NCBI RefSeq assembly: GCF_003989795.1
Contig: NZ_RZHG01000019.1
Location: forward strand, 145 to 64,144
Reading direction: 5' to 3'
DNA from: Vreelandella andesensis
GTDB lineage: Bacteria; Pseudomonadota; Gammaproteobacteria; Pseudomonadales; Halomonadaceae
DNA: 64,000 bases
The position numbers and the translations under genes were made by a program. The notes under the pieces were generated by a model. The model was not told the DNA's origin, made no database searches, and worked only from the letters and a program-made list of their open reading frames with translations. Of this stretch, positions 28,198 to 40,517 are shown in pieces (position 1 is the first letter of the stretch; each line of letters opens with the position of its first letter).

Positions 28198-29233
28198 CGT
28201 TAACACCGTTAGCGCACTGACTATCGACACTCATCTCTCGGTATACGTGCGCTACACTTAGGTCATTCAGACAGTTGGTATGCCCCAGCGGGCAGATACG
28301 CTTAAAGCAAGGTGAGCAAGAAAGCGCCAAATAGTGAATGACTGCATTATCGGTTAAGGGCGGTGTGTAAGCAGGGGATGAAGAACCGTATAGGGCGTGA
28401 ATGCGCACGCCTACTGCAGCGGCAACGTGCATTAAGCCCGAATCGTTGGTGACCACTTGACGACAGTCTGCCAATAGATCTACCGCATCCGCCAATTGGG
28501 TTTTGCCACATAAGTTATGTGCATGGGGCAACCCATCCACAATGCTTTCACCGGCTGCATGATCTTTCGGACCGCCAAACACACGCACCTCAAACCCGTC
28601 TTTAATCAACAACGCCGCTAACGCATGGAAATGACCTAGCGGCCACTGCTTAGCAGGCCCGTACTCCGCCCCGGGCATCATTCCGATGGCAGGACGTGAC
28701 GATAGCGCGTGAGTGAGACGTAAGTTGACCAAGTTATTCCGATCAATCATTAAGCGTGGTGTGGGGGTCTCAAACTCCCCCTGCATAGCTTCTTCCAAAG
28801 GCAGTCCCAGCGAAACAAACCGCTTCACCGTTTGATCCAACACCTGCTTATCTAGCTTGCGGCGCTCTTTCAATAACCCGTAACGATGTTCACCCAAAAA
28901 ACCGATACGCTCGGGAATACGCGCCATGAATGGAACTAGCGCCGCTTTCCACGAACGTGGCAGCACAATGGCACGATCAAAGCGCCCCCTTAAACGGGCA
29001 GCCAGCTCACGGCGGCTGGTAAGGCCAAATTCACCATGCCCTACTGCCAGTGGAAGCACCTCGTCTACCTCAGGCATACGCTCAAGGATAGGCTTCGACC
29101 AGGCAGGAGCTACGACTCCCAAGGTTGCCCCTGGATTGCGGGCTTTAAGAGTGATGAACAGGCTTTGCGCCATCACCATATCTCCCACCCAGGAAGGGCC
29201 GACCACTAAAATACGTTTGGCAGAATTAGCCAT
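28187..29233 (-). CDS. waaF: Lipopolysaccharide heptosyltransferase II
   Basis: Adds the second heptose to the LPS inner core using ADP-heptose. [20 protein letters not shown] at the N-terminus is characteristic of Waa[15 protein letters not shown] (donor-binding loop) and [27 protein letters not shown] lie in the C-terminal half. Its 348 residues match E. coli WaaF (348). It overlaps the upstream hldD by eight bases, so ADP-heptose supply and use are co-expressed. Confidence 0.95.
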   Translation of the reverse strand: MANSAKRILVVGPSWVGDMVMAQSLFITLKARNPGATLGVVAPAWSKPILERMPEVDEVLPLAVGHGEFGLTSRRELAARLRGRFDRAIVLPRSWKAALVPFMARIPERIGFLGEHRYGLLKERRKLDKQVLDQTVKRFVSLGLPLEEAMQGEFETPTPRLMIDRNNLVNLRLTHALSSRPAIGMMPGAEYGPAKQWPLGHFHALAALLIKDGFEVRVFGGPKDHAAGESIVDGLPHAHNLCGKTQLADAVDLLADCRQVVTNDSGLMHVAAAVGVRIHALYGSSSPAYTPPLTDNAVIHYLALSCSPCFKRICPLGHTNCLNDLSVAHVYREMSVDSQCANGVNVSG

Positions 29234-30182
29234 TCAGCCACTCCAAATAGGCGTTTACACCTTGGGCGACGGTTTTGAATTCGACATTACATCCCGAGGC
29301 ACGCAGGTTACTAATATCCGCACGTGTATAGCTTTGGTAGCGACCTTTGAGTTCTTCTGGAAAAGAGATGTAGTTAATCTCTCCTTGACCATAAAAGTCG
29401 ATCACAGCTTCACCAATGGCTTTAAAGGGTTCCGCACGACCAGTGCCTAAGTTAAAAATACCGGACGCATGGGGGTTGTCCAAAAACCATAGATTAACGT
29501 CGACCACGTCACCGACGTAAACAAAGTCGCGACTCTGCATGCCTGCCTCGTAACCGCCGTAAGCGCCAAACAGTTTTAAGGTTTCCCCATTCCGGATTTG
29601 TAAATGGTTGTGGTACGCCACGCTTGCCATCTTTCCCTTATGCTGCTCACGGGGGCCATAGACATTAAAGTAGCGAAAACCAACCACTTGTGTCGTTAAC
29701 TCGCTCCAACGCGAGCGCACGTGCTGATCAAACAGCAGCTTAGAATAACCGTACACATTTAACGGCTTCTCATGCTCAGGTGCTTCTTTAAATACCTCAC
29801 TGCCGCCGTAGGTAGCCGCTGACGATGCATACAAAAACGGAATGCCAAACTTTTCACAATAATTGAGCAATACTTTGGAGTACTCATAGTTGTTCTCCAT
29901 CATGTAATGCCCGTCCCATTCCGTCGTGTCAGAGCACGCACCTTCATGGAAAATAGCATCGATTGCCGGTAAGTCTGCGGGCTTACCATCCAGGGCGGCT
30001 TTTACTCGCGCTAGAAAATCATCTTTATCCAGGTAGTCAGCCAGCGTGCAGTCCGCCAAATTAATAAACTTAGTGCCGTCACGCAGGTCATCAACCACCA
30101 TCACATCATCACGGCCACGGGCGTTCAGCGCTTTGACAATATTAGCGCCGATAAAACCAGCCCCGCCTGTTACAACGATCAT
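29226..30182 (-). CDS. hldD: ADP-L-glycero-D-manno-heptose-6-epimerase
   Basis: NADP-dependent SDR-type epimerase giving the final ADP-L,D-heptose donor. The Rossmann motif [16 protein letters not shown] is at residues about 4-19, the catalytic Tyr-x3-Lys in YGYSKLLFD, and [20 protein letters not shown] is a strong HldD signature. AAGGAG precedes the ATG at 30182, giving 318 residues. It is followed by waaF in overlap and is divergent from glyQ, so the 110-base gap must hold both promoters. Confidence 0.97.
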   Translation of the reverse strand: MIVVTGGAGFIGANIVKALNARGRDDVMVVDDLRDGTKFINLADCTLADYLDKDDFLARVKAALDGKPADLPAIDAIFHEGACSDTTEWDGHYMMENNYEYSKVLLNYCEKFGIPFLYASSAATYGGSEVFKEAPEHEKPLNVYGYSKLLFDQHVRSRWSELTTQVVGFRYFNVYGPREQHKGKMASVAYHNHLQIRNGETLKLFGAYGGYEAGMQSRDFVYVGDVVDVNLWFLDNPHASGIFNLGTGRAEPFKAIGEAVIDFYGQGEINYISFPEELKGRYQSYTRADISNLRASGCNVEFKTVAQGVNAYLEWLNG

Positions 30183-30292
30183 CGCGTTCTCCTTACCAAA
30201 AACAGCTCTGTTGGCCAACGTGCCTATAACCCATCTCTATGTGATTGTATACTTGACGGCTTATGAATTCATGGCCAACGGTGCTTTCCGCG

Positions 30293-31252
30293 ATGAGTGT
30301 CTCGACAAACCAATCGACACCCGATGTGTCGACCTTTCAAGGCTTAATCCTTGCTCTGCAGCAGTACTGGGCAGAACAGGGCTGTGTCATCCTTCAACCT
30401 CTTGATATGGAAGTCGGCGCGGGCACCTTCCACCCTGCCACCTTCTTACGGGCAATTGGCCCAGAAACCTGGAACGCTGCCTATGTGCAGCCTTCCCGCC
30501 GTCCAACAGACGGCCGCTACGGGGAAAACCCCAACCGCCTGCAACACTATTACCAGTTCCAGGTGGTAATGAAGCCTTCACCCAGTAATTTGCAGGACTT
30601 GTACCTAGGCTCATTAAAGCGCCTAGGCCTCGACCCGCTCATCCATGACGTACGCTTCGTGGAAGATAACTGGGAGTCCCCCACCCTGGGTGCTTGGGGT
30701 CTTGGTTGGGAAGTGTGGCTCAACGGCATGGAAGTCACCCAGTTTACCTATTTTCAGCAAGCAGGCGGCATTGAATGCTACCCCGTTACTGGTGAGCTCA
30801 CCTACGGGCTAGAGCGCATTGCTATGTACCTGCAGAACGTCGATAGCGTCTATGATCTGGTGTGGGCGATCGCGCCTGATGGCAGCAAGGTCAGCTACGG
30901 CGATGTTTATCTTCAAAACGAGCGTGAGCAGTCAGCGTATAACTTTGAGCATGCTGACGTTGATCAGCTTTTCGCTGATTTTGACCACCAGGAAAAAGAG
31001 TGCAGCAAGCTCTTAGTAGCTAACCTGCCGCTACCTGCTTACGAGCGAGTACTTAAAGCGTCCCATACGTTTAACCTGCTGGATGCGCGCCATGCCATTT
31101 CAGTGACCGAACGCCAGCGCTTTATTCTGCGCGTCCGCACCATGGCACGAGATGTCGCCACCGCCTACTTCGAATCTCGTAAAGCAGAAGGATTCCCCAT
31201 GGCAACCGAGGCCCTGCGCCGCGAACTACTAGCTGACCAGGGAGACGCATAA
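30293..31252 (+). CDS. glyQ: Glycine--tRNA ligase, alpha subunit
   Basis: Class II synthetase catalytic subunit of the alpha2beta2 bacterial glycyl-tRNA synthetase. [18 protein letters not shown] and [18 protein letters not shown] at the N-terminus, [19 protein letters not shown] (motif 2) and [15 protein letters not shown] (motif 3) are nearly invariant. The ATG at 30293 gives 319 residues; an ATG at 30263 would add ten, and neither has a clear ribosome-binding site. Its stop overlaps the glyS start (TAATG). Confidence 0.97.
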   Translation: MSVSTNQSTPDVSTFQGLILALQQYWAEQGCVILQPLDMEVGAGTFHPATFLRAIGPETWNAAYVQPSRRPTDGRYGENPNRLQHYYQFQVVMKPSPSNLQDLYLGSLKRLGLDPLIHDVRFVEDNWESPTLGAWGLGWEVWLNGMEVTQFTYFQQAGGIECYPVTGELTYGLERIAMYLQNVDSVYDLVWAIAPDGSKVSYGDVYLQNEREQSAYNFEHADVDQLFADFDHQEKECSKLLVANLPLPAYERVLKASHTFNLLDARHAISVTERQRFILRVRTMARDVATAYFESRKAEGFPMATEALRRELLADQGDA

Positions 31253-33318
31253 TGGCTGTTGATACGCTTTTATTAGAATTAGGTGCCGAAGAGCTTCCCC
31301 CCACCGCGTTAGATGCGCTTTCTGATGCATTTGCAGCTGGCATTGAAAAAGGCCTGCAAGAAGCGGAGATTCCCTTTCAAAGCGTCGTTGCTTACGCTAC
31401 TCCGCGTCGTTTAGCCGTGCAGGTTACCGATCTTGCCGACAAGCAGCCTGACCGTGAAGTGGAACGTCGCGGCCCTGCCTTAGCAGCTGCGTTCAAGAAC
31501 GGTGCGCCCACCAAAGCGGCCGAAGGCTTTGCGCGTTCTTGCGGCGTCAGCGTTGATGAACTTATTCACCTGGAAACCGATAAGGGTACTTGGCTGGGTT
31601 ACCGCGAACAGCAGCAAGGCGAAAATGTGCAGGCGCTGCTGCCAGAGATGATTCGTAAAACACTACAGTCCCTACCAGTGCCTAAAAATATGCGCTGGGG
31701 ATCGTCTCGCGTCGAGTTTTCACGTCCGGTTCACTGGTTAGTTGCGCTATACGGAAGCAACGTCATTGCTGCAGAAGCGCTTGGCCTTCAGTCTAGTCGC
31801 ACTACCTACGGTCACCGCTTCCATGCGCCGAATGCCATACAGCTTGAACACGCCGACGACTATCTAGCCGCACTAGAAAATGCCTACGTGTTGGCCGACC
31901 GCCAACGTCGCCGTGAACGAATCCGTGAGCAAGTATTGGCCGAAGCCGAGGTTCAAGAAGCCAATGCCGTGATCGACGAAGAGTTGTTGGTTGAAGTAAG
32001 TGGATTAGTCGAGTGGCCAGTCGCCTTGACCGGTAGCTTCGACGAGCGTTTTCTGGAAGTGCCCGCGGAGTGCCTAATCTCCTCAATGAAGGCCAACCAA
32101 AAATATTTCCACCTGCTGGACGACCAGGGCAAGCTGAAGCCGCTGTTCATTACTATTTCAAACATCGACAGCGCCGACCCTCAGCAAGTCATTTCCGGCA
32201 ACGAGAAGGTTATTCGCCCGCGCTTAGCAGACGCTGCCTTCTTCTACGATATGGATCGCAAGCACTCTCTGGCGTCTCGCATTCCGCAGTTGGAAAGCGT
32301 GGTATTCCAGCAGCAGTTGGGGACGTTGTCAGACAAAGCACGCCGCAGCACAGCAATAGCGACTTATATTGCCGAGCAAATTAATGGCGATGTGAATCAC
32401 GCCCAGCGCGCGGTAGCACTAGCCAAATGCGATTTGGTCACCGAGATGGTGCTCGAATTTCCTGAGCTTCAGGGCATTATGGGCCGCTACTATGCTGAAC
32501 AAGACGGTGAGCCCGCTGAAGTTGCCCAGGCATTGGAAGAGCAGTACCTGCCCCGTTTTGCCAGCGACGACATTCCCCAAAGCCCTGCTGGCCAAGCGCT
32601 TGCATTGGCTGACCGCTTAGACACCCTTATCGGCATCTTCGGCATTGGCCAGCGCCCTACCGGCGCAAAAGATCCGTTTGCCCTGCGTCGTGCCTCTATC
32701 GGTGTGCTAAATATTCTGGTTAAAGGCCAGCTTAATTTAGATCTTCGCGAATTACTCAGTGTGGCCACAGAACAGCACCAAGGCCTGCCTAAAGCGGAAG
32801 GCCTGGTAGAAGATGTCCTGACTTACATGCTGGATCGTTTCCGCGCCTGGGGCCAAGAGGAAGGTATCAGTGCAGAAATGTACCTAGCGGTACGCTCTCG
32901 CCCTGTCACTAAACCGCTAGACTTCGCTCGCCGTCTGCGGGCTGTTAAAGCCTTTGCTCAGCGGGAAGAAGCCACTGCCTTGGCTGCCGCGAACAAGCGC
33001 GTTTCTAATATACTAAGCAAACAGGAACACAACGGCAGTACTCACGTTGATCAGAGCCTACTTCAGGAAGAAGCTGAGAAAGCACTCTTCAATGCGGTAA
33101 CGGCCAGTCAACAACGCGTGGCTCCGCTATTTGCAGCAGGTGATTATCAGCAGGCACTAGATGCGTTGGCAACGCTACGCGAGCCTGTCGATGCTTTCTT
33201 CGATCAGGTAATGGTGATGGCTGATGACAGCGCGGTTCGCCATAACCGGCTAGCGCTGCTTGCAAGCTTGCAAGCGCTATTTCTGGAAGTCGCAGATATT
33301 TCCCAGTTGCCACAGTAA
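31252..33318 (+). CDS. glyS: Glycine--tRNA ligase, beta subunit
   Basis: Beta subunit of tetrameric GlyRS, required for tRNA-Gly recognition. The N-terminus LLLELGAEELPPTALDAL, the MRWGSSRVEFSRPVHWLVAL segment, ECLISSMKANQKYF and DPFALRRASIGVLNIL are family signatures. A C-terminal anticodon-binding-like region follows. Its 688 residues match E. coli GlyS (689). GGAG precedes the ATG. A strong terminator follows the stop. Confidence 0.97.
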   Translation: MAVDTLLLELGAEELPPTALDALSDAFAAGIEKGLQEAEIPFQSVVAYATPRRLAVQVTDLADKQPDREVERRGPALAAAFKNGAPTKAAEGFARSCGVSVDELIHLETDKGTWLGYREQQQGENVQALLPEMIRKTLQSLPVPKNMRWGSSRVEFSRPVHWLVALYGSNVIAAEALGLQSSRTTYGHRFHAPNAIQLEHADDYLAALENAYVLADRQRRRERIREQVLAEAEVQEANAVIDEELLVEVSGLVEWPVALTGSFDERFLEVPAECLISSMKANQKYFHLLDDQGKLKPLFITISNIDSADPQQVISGNEKVIRPRLADAAFFYDMDRKHSLASRIPQLESVVFQQQLGTLSDKARRSTAIATYIAEQINGDVNHAQRAVALAKCDLVTEMVLEFPELQGIMGRYYAEQDGEPAEVAQALEEQYLPRFASDDIPQSPAGQALALADRLDTLIGIFGIGQRPTGAKDPFALRRASIGVLNILVKGQLNLDLRELLSVATEQHQGLPKAEGLVEDVLTYMLDRFRAWGQEEGISAEMYLAVRSRPVTKPLDFARRLRAVKAFAQREEATALAAANKRVSNILSKQEHNGSTHVDQSLLQEEAEKALFNAVTASQQRVAPLFAAGDYQQALDALATLREPVDAFFDQVMVMADDSAVRHNRLALLASLQALFLEVADISQLPQ

Positions 33319-33363
33319 GGCAAGGCACTACGCATCTATCGGTGTGAACCTCCTAGCAAAAGT

Positions 33364-33394
33364 AAGCCCGGCTTCTCATAAGCCGGGCTTTTTT
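33364..33394 (+). terminator. glyQS terminator
   Basis: An 11-bp perfect stem AAGCCCGGCTT / AAGCCGGGCTT with loop CTCAT (33375-33379) is followed by a run of T, 46 bases after the glyS stop. Confidence 0.92.
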
Positions 33395-33409
33395 AATACT
33401 AGCCACCTG

Positions 33410-33425
33410 TGTTTCACGTGAAACA
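33410..33425. other. parS centromere site 1
   Basis: Perfect 16-bp palindrome TGTTTCACGTGAAACA, the canonical chromosomal parS sequence bound by ParB. It lies in the spacer between the glyS terminator and gmhB. parAB themselves are not in the window; in related genomes they lie after mnmG-rsmG, beyond the right edge. Confidence 0.93.
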
Positions 33426-33490
33426 CTCGCCTAACCATTACTCACCGATTACTCTAAGTGCATAACCTTATGGTACTTTTAAGGAGTTCT

Positions 33491-34045
33491 ATGATCACTG
33501 CTAATCAACTAGTGATACTTGATCGTGACGGAGTGATTAACCACGATTCTGACGCTTATATTAAGTCGCTTGAAGAATGGGTTCCCTACCCGTCAGCGAT
33601 TGATGCTATTGCCCAGCTAACCCAGGCGGGCTATATCGTGGCGGTGGCTACTAATCAGTCGGGAATTTCACGCGGCTATTACGATGAAGCAACGCTTCAC
33701 GCAATGCACGAACAGCTAACGGTTTTGGTTGAAGCAAAAGGTGGACGTATTGCCCACATTGCTTACTGCCCTCATGGACCTGATGATCATTGCGATTGTC
33801 GAAAACCACTTCCAGGATTACTTTTGCAAATTCAGCGCCAGCTGGGAATGGAAAGCCTAGCGGGAAGTTGGATGGTAGGCGACAGTTTGCGGGATCTTCA
33901 GGCTGGTGAAGCAGTAGGATGCCAGTCAGTACTGGTCAGAACAGGCAAAGGAGAAAAGACACTAGCCAACAATATTGGATTAGAAAACGCGAAAATTTAT
34001 TCAGATCTAGCCGAATTTACCGACTGGCTATGTCGTCATCAGTAG
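33491..34045 (+). CDS. gmhB: D-glycero-beta-D-manno-heptose 1,7-bisphosphate 7-phosphatase
   Basis: HAD-superfamily phosphatase that dephosphorylates heptose bisphosphate between the two HldE steps. The nucleophile motif VILDRDGVINHDS is at residues about 8-20, motif II in VATNQSG, a zinc-binding loop CPHGPDDHCDCRKP (about 97-110) and motif IV in WMVGDSLRDLQAG. AAGGAG precedes the ATG at 33491, giving 184 residues. Together with hldE, hldD and waaF this covers most of heptose synthesis and transfer; gmhA is not in the window. Confidence 0.94.
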   Translation: MITANQLVILDRDGVINHDSDAYIKSLEEWVPYPSAIDAIAQLTQAGYIVAVATNQSGISRGYYDEATLHAMHEQLTVLVEAKGGRIAHIAYCPHGPDDHCDCRKPLPGLLLQIQRQLGMESLAGSWMVGDSLRDLQAGEAVGCQSVLVRTGKGEKTLANNIGLENAKIYSDLAEFTDWLCRHQ

Positions 34046-34101
34046 CGATATTTTATTCTCTTCAGGCTCACGTGCATTTTACTGCTAACTATCAGCACAA
34101 A

Positions 34102-34137
34102 AAAACGCCGTTCCCAATTAATTAGGAACGGCGTTTT
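34102..34137. terminator. Bidirectional terminator between gmhB and gyrB
   Basis: A 13-bp perfect stem AAAACGCCGTTCC / GGAACGGCGTTTT with a ten-base loop (34115-34124). A-runs on the left and T-runs on the right let it serve both the rightward gmhB and the leftward gyrB transcripts. Confidence 0.88.
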
Positions 34138-34191
34138 GCTTGCCTTCGAACGACTTTTCTTGTCGAACGACCAATTATCACCTAACACATA

Positions 34192-34207
34192 TGTTTCACG
34201 TGAAACA
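34192..34207. other. parS centromere site 2
   Basis: Perfect TGTTTCACGTGAAACA, extended by one base on each side to an 18-bp palindrome (34191-34208). It is in the gmhB-gyrB spacer, just past the gyrB stop codon. Confidence 0.93.
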
Positions 34208-34223
34208 TGTACTGGCTAATACA

Positions 34224-36683
<2,460 letters not shown>

Positions 36684-37787
36684 CTACCCATCCGGCAGTA
36701 AGTGGCTAACCCCGTGGCCAGATTGTTTCACGTGAAACATCCCGACCTCTGTTGAGGAATCCCATATACCATGAAGCGCGGAGGGTTCGACGCTGGTAAT
36801 AAATGCCTGGCACTGCATCTTTTCTAGCAAATTACAAAATTTACCTCGGTGCGTGCTATCTAGCTCCGCTGGCAAATCATCGATTAAATAGATGCAATGT
36901 CGTTGTGTGGTACTTTCCAGAAGCCGCCCCTGGGCAAGCTTTAATGCACTAACCACTAGCTTTTGCTGGCCTCTGGAAAGGACTTCAACTGCAGGTTGCT
37001 TGTTTAATTTGATTCGTAAATCTGCGCGCTGCGGCCCCTGCTGGGTAAAGCCCATTTGCTGATCTGTTTGGCGACTATCGTGCAAGACATCAATCAGTGA
37101 GCGCTGCTTATCCCAGCCCCTGGCATACTGCAACGATAAATCAGGCAGGGGTATTAGCTCTTTCAAGGTTTCATTGAATACTGGCAAGAATTCACTAAAC
37201 CATGCCTGTCTGAGCGTATCCATCTGCTCACCCCAAGTCGCCAACTCTTGTTCCCATACCGCTATTTCACTCGGTACTATTCTACCACGCCTAAGAAGCG
37301 CATTCCGATGTTTCACTGCTCGGCGGGTACGCTTCCATGCATCGAGAAAGAAGTGTTTCACGTGAAACACTCCCCAATCTAAAAACTCTCTTCTACCCGA
37401 CGGTGAGCCTTCTAGGAGACGAAACGCATCGGGGTTTATTAGCTGTAACGGCATGGTTTCAACCAACTCTGCTAAGCGAACGCCTTTCTCCCCTCGCAGA
37501 CGAAGCTCTAGCTCGCGCTGTGCGCGCATTCTCCTGACACCCAGCGTAATCTCAGGGTCACCCGACAAACGGCCATAGAGGGTCATATAGGGCGCGTCAG
37601 CCTGTATCGCATGCCGTAACTGACGGGTACGAAAAGAGCGCCCCATCCCTAAGATATGAATACCTTCTAACAAGCTGGTTTTACCACTGCCGTTAACACC
37701 GGATATCAAATTAATACGCGATGAAGGACACATATCAACGGACGCTAGGTTACGTAATCCCTGAAAACTTAACCGAGTCACACTCAT
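36684..37787 (-). CDS. recF: DNA recombination/repair protein RecF
   Basis: SMC-like ATPase that helps load RecA at gaps. Walker A is in SGVNGSGKTSLLEGIH (about residues 30-45), the ABC signature in LSRGQQKLVVSALKLAQG and Walker B in CIYLIDDLPAELD. Its 367 residues are normal. Two perfect parS sites lie inside the gene and are read in frame as F-H-V-K, one near residue 142 and one near residue 354. It begins 105 bases after dnaN, beyond a hairpin. Confidence 0.96.
   Translation of the reverse strand: MSVTRLSFQGLRNLASVDMCPSSRINLISGVNGSGKTSLLEGIHILGMGRSFRTRQLRHAIQADAPYMTLYGRLSGDPEITLGVRRMRAQRELELRLRGEKGVRLAELVETMPLQLINPDAFRLLEGSPSGRREFLDWGVFHVKHFFLDAWKRTRRAVKHRNALLRRGRIVPSEIAVWEQELATWGEQMDTLRQAWFSEFLPVFNETLKELIPLPDLSLQYARGWDKQRSLIDVLHDSRQTDQQMGFTQQGPQRADLRIKLNKQPAVEVLSRGQQKLVVSALKLAQGRLLESTTQRHCIYLIDDLPAELDSTHRGKFCNLLEKMQCQAFITSVEPSALHGIWDSSTEVGMFHVKQSGHGVSHLLPDG
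36724..36739. other. parS centromere site 3 (inside recF)
   Basis: Perfect TGTTTCACGTGAAACA within the 3' end of recF; the reading frame turns it into M-F-H-V-K-Q near the C-terminus. Confidence 0.93.
37354..37369. other. parS centromere site 4 (inside recF)
   Basis: Perfect TGTTTCACGTGAAACA within recF, 615 bases from site 3, encoding V-F-H-V-K-H in the same reading frame of the palindrome. Confidence 0.93.
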
Positions 37788-37843
37788 TAATGATTGCCGG
37801 TAAATGAAGCCATAAAACCTGACATCCTTGTAAAACGCGAGAA

Positions 37844-37869
37844 CGGCGCTTCTATTATTAGAAGCGCCG
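37844..37869 (-). terminator. Hairpin after dnaN (possible terminator/attenuator)
   Basis: An 11-bp perfect stem CGGCGCTTCTA / TAGAAGCGCCG with a four-base loop, 24 bases past the dnaN stop. On the minus strand it is followed only by a mixed T-rich stretch (TTCTCGCGTTTT), so it may attenuate rather than block transcription into recF. Confidence 0.6.
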
Positions 37870-37892
37870 CCCTCATTAGTAACCTGTAACGG

Positions 37893-38996
37893 TTATAACC
37901 GCATCGGCATAACAACGTAAAGCGCATCGCCACCACCGGGCTCTTCTAATAGCGCACTACTGTTGGGGTCCGCTAGCGTCATCTGCACTCGGTCTTCGTC
38001 TAGAACCGACAGTACATCTACTAAATAACCAACGTTAAAACCAACCTCCATGGCACCACCATTGTACTCAACAGCCACATTCTCTTCAGCTTCTTCCTGC
38101 TCAGGGTTGTTGGCCATCACCTTAAGGTTATTTTCCTCAAGATATAGCCGCACACCACGATATTTCTCATTAGAAAGAATAGCCGTACGTGAAAGCACCT
38201 GACGCAGTTCAGCACGCTCAGCAATCAGTACTTTGTCGCCATTGCGAGGTACCACGCGCTCATAATCAGGGAACTTGCCGTCAATCAGCTTAGAAGTAAA
38301 CGTAAAGTCGCCTGTATGGGCGCGCACATGCGTTGAACTCAAGGTAAGACTTACTGGCTCATCACTGTCATCTAACAAACGGGAAAGCTCTAGAATGCCC
38401 TTACGCGGCACGATTAGCTTTTGCGCTTGGTCAACCACAATATCGATAGGCCGTGAACACATGGCTAAACGGTGTCCGTCTGTGGCCACGGTGCGCAATA
38501 AATTACTTTGAATCTCAAGCAGCATGCCATTTAGATAATAACGAACATCCTGCTGGGCCATTGCAAAAGACGTGGACTCAATCAAGTGCTTTAATGTACC
38601 TCTAGGAACGCTAAGTTCTTGACTACCATCAGTATCTTCAATGTTCGGAAACTCTGCGACGGGCAGTGTCGATAACGTAAAACGCGAACGGCCACTACGC
38701 AGTACAGCGCGCCCCTCTTCTACTGCCAGTTGGATCTCTGATTGATCAGGCAACGATTTACAGATATCCATCAGCTTACGAGCAGGCACCGTGGCAGCGC
38801 CCTCTTGATCTACTTGGCTAGCCACGGTTCGGCCTATTAGCTCTACTTCTAAGTCGGTACCGGTTAATGCTACCTGATCCCCTTCTACTTGGATCAGTAC
38901 GTTAGAAAGTACTGGCAGCGTTTGGCGCCGTTCGACCACGCCCGCCACCAGAGTCAGCGGACGAAGCAGCGCTTCTCGGGAAATAGTAAATTTCAT
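37893..38996 (-). CDS. dnaN: DNA polymerase III sliding clamp, beta subunit
   Basis: Ring-forming processivity clamp, made of three topologically similar domains. The N-terminus MKFTISREALLRPLTLVAGVVERRQTLPVLSN-type opening (split here by reading; key residues RRQTLPVLSN), ATDGHRLA in domain two, and the C-terminus DALYVVMPMRL are diagnostic. Its 367 residues match E. coli (366). It lies 54 bases after dnaA on the same strand. Confidence 0.98.
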   Translation of the reverse strand: MKFTISREALLRPLTLVAGVVERRQTLPVLSNVLIQVEGDQVALTGTDLEVELIGRTVASQVDQEGAATVPARKLMDICKSLPDQSEIQLAVEEGRAVLRSGRSRFTLSTLPVAEFPNIEDTDGSQELSVPRGTLKHLIESTSFAMAQQDVRYYLNGMLLEIQSNLLRTVATDGHRLAMCSRPIDIVVDQAQKLIVPRKGILELSRLLDDSDEPVSLTLSSTHVRAHTGDFTFTSKLIDGKFPDYERVVPRNGDKVLIAERAELRQVLSRTAILSNEKYRGVRLYLEENNLKVMANNPEQEEAEENVAVEYNGGAMEVGFNVGYLVDVLSVLDEDRVQMTLADPNSSALLEEPGGGDALYVVMPMRL

Positions 38997-39050
38997 CGGT
39001 ACTCCGGTTTCTATCCTGGAAGCCTACAGCGCAGGCCAAAACGATAACGG

Positions 39051-40517
39051 TTAACTAGTTAGCAGGCGAAGAAGATTTTTGTAGTCTTCACGAATATCGG
39101 CATTTTCTTCTTGCAGCGCTTTCACCTTGCGGCAAGCGTGCAAAACAGTCGTATGATCACGGCCACCAAAAGCATCGCCTATTTCAGGCAAGCTATGATT
39201 CGTCAGCTCTTTCGCTAGCGCCATAGCAACTTGCCGAGGCCGAGCAACAGAACGAGAACGACGCTTAGAAAGCAGGTCAGCAACTTTAATTTTGTAATAT
39301 TCAGCAACCGTTCGCTGAATATTATCAACCCCTACCTGCTTATCTTGTAACGCCAATAGATCCTTAAGCGATTCTCGAATAAAGTCTTGGGTAATGGTTT
39401 TACCCATAAAATGCGAATCGGCAATGACCTTTTTCAGCGCACCTTCAAGCTCGCGAACGTTTGAGCGAATCTTCTGGGCAATAAAAAAAGCAGCGTCATG
39501 TGGAAGATCAACTTTCGCCTGATCTGCTTTTTTCATCAAAATAGCTACGCGGGTTTCAAGCTCCGGTGGCTCAATAGCTACTGTCAGACCCCAGCCAAAG
39601 CGTGATTTTAGACGTTCTTCTACACCGCTGATTTCTTTTGGGTAGCGGTCAGAGGTAAGAATCATTTGCTGCCCACCCTCTAACAACGCATTAAAGGTGT
39701 GGAAAAACTCTTCTTGCGAACGCTCTTTACCAGCAAAAAATTGAATATCATCAATAAGTAACGCATCAACGCTGCGATAAAAACGCTTGAAGTCGTTAAT
39801 CGCGTTTAGCTGAAGGGCTTTCACCATATCTGCCACAAAACGCTCAGAGTGTAGATAAACCACACGGGCATTCTCACGGCGAGTTGCCAACGCGTTACCT
39901 ACCGCGTGCATTAAGTGTGTTTTACCTAAGCCAACGCCACCGTACAAAAACAGTGGGTTGTAAGCACCACCAGGATTTTCAGAAACCTGACGCGATGCCG
40001 CTCGGGCAAGTTGGTTCGACTTACCCTCAACAAATGTATCAAAGGTAAAATTAGGATTAAGGCCGCTACCATGTTTCAGACTACCTTCAACCTGTACTTG
40101 GCGCTCATTACTGCGCCGAGTCGATGACGCTTCCCGCAGTTGATCAATTTCACGCTCATCAGCAAGGTCTCCCCTTGGCGGTGTATGAACCGCGGGCGAT
40201 GCCTGCCTAGAAGGAGACGCAGAGACCGGATTACCTAAATCTCTTGGCTGAGGGGCAGGCGCTGCCACACGGCGGCTACCTACTGTCAAACTGACTTTGG
40301 GAGGTTTGGATGGCGCGAGTTCACGCATCAGCTCACTGATACGCTTTGAATACTTATCACTCACCCAGTCGCGCACAAAGCGATTCGGCGCCAACAAGCG
40401 CAGCTCATTGGTTTCTCCTTCTTCTGCCTGCAGCGGACGTATCCAGGTATTGAACTGCTGTGAATTCAGTTCGTCCTGCAGGTAGTCCAGGCACTGTTGC
40501 CAAAGCGCGAGTGACAC
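39051..40517 (-). CDS. dnaA: Chromosomal replication initiator DnaA
   Basis: Initiator ATPase that binds DnaA boxes and opens oriC. Domain I is at the N-terminus ([13 protein letters not shown]), a variable Pro/Ser-rich linker follows (about 85-150), the AAA+ domain has [13 protein letters not shown] and [17 protein letters not shown], and domain IV has the box-binding signature [15 protein letters not shown]. The start is GTG at 40517, giving 488 residues. On the minus strand a TACAAT hexamer (40549-40554) and a perfect DnaA box (40571-40579) lie upstream, so autoregulation is plausible. Confidence 0.97.
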   Translation of the reverse strand: MSLALWQQCLDYLQDELNSQQFNTWIRPLQAEEGETNELRLLAPNRFVRDWVSDKYSKRISELMRELAPSKPPKVSLTVGSRRVAAPAPQPRDLGNPVSASPSRQASPAVHTPPRGDLADEREIDQLREASSTRRSNERQVQVEGSLKHGSGLNPNFTFDTFVEGKSNQLARAASRQVSENPGGAYNPLFLYGGVGLGKTHLMHAVGNALATRRENARVVYLHSERFVADMVKALQLNAINDFKRFYRSVDALLIDDIQFFAGKERSQEEFFHTFNALLEGGQQMILTSDRYPKEISGVEERLKSRFGWGLTVAIEPPELETRVAILMKKADQAKVDLPHDAAFFIAQKIRSNVRELEGALKKVIADSHFMGKTITQDFIRESLKDLLALQDKQVGVDNIQRTVAEYYKIKVADLLSKRRSRSVARPRQVAMALAKELTNHSLPEIGDAFGGRDHTTVLHACRKVKALQEENADIREDYKNLLRLLTS

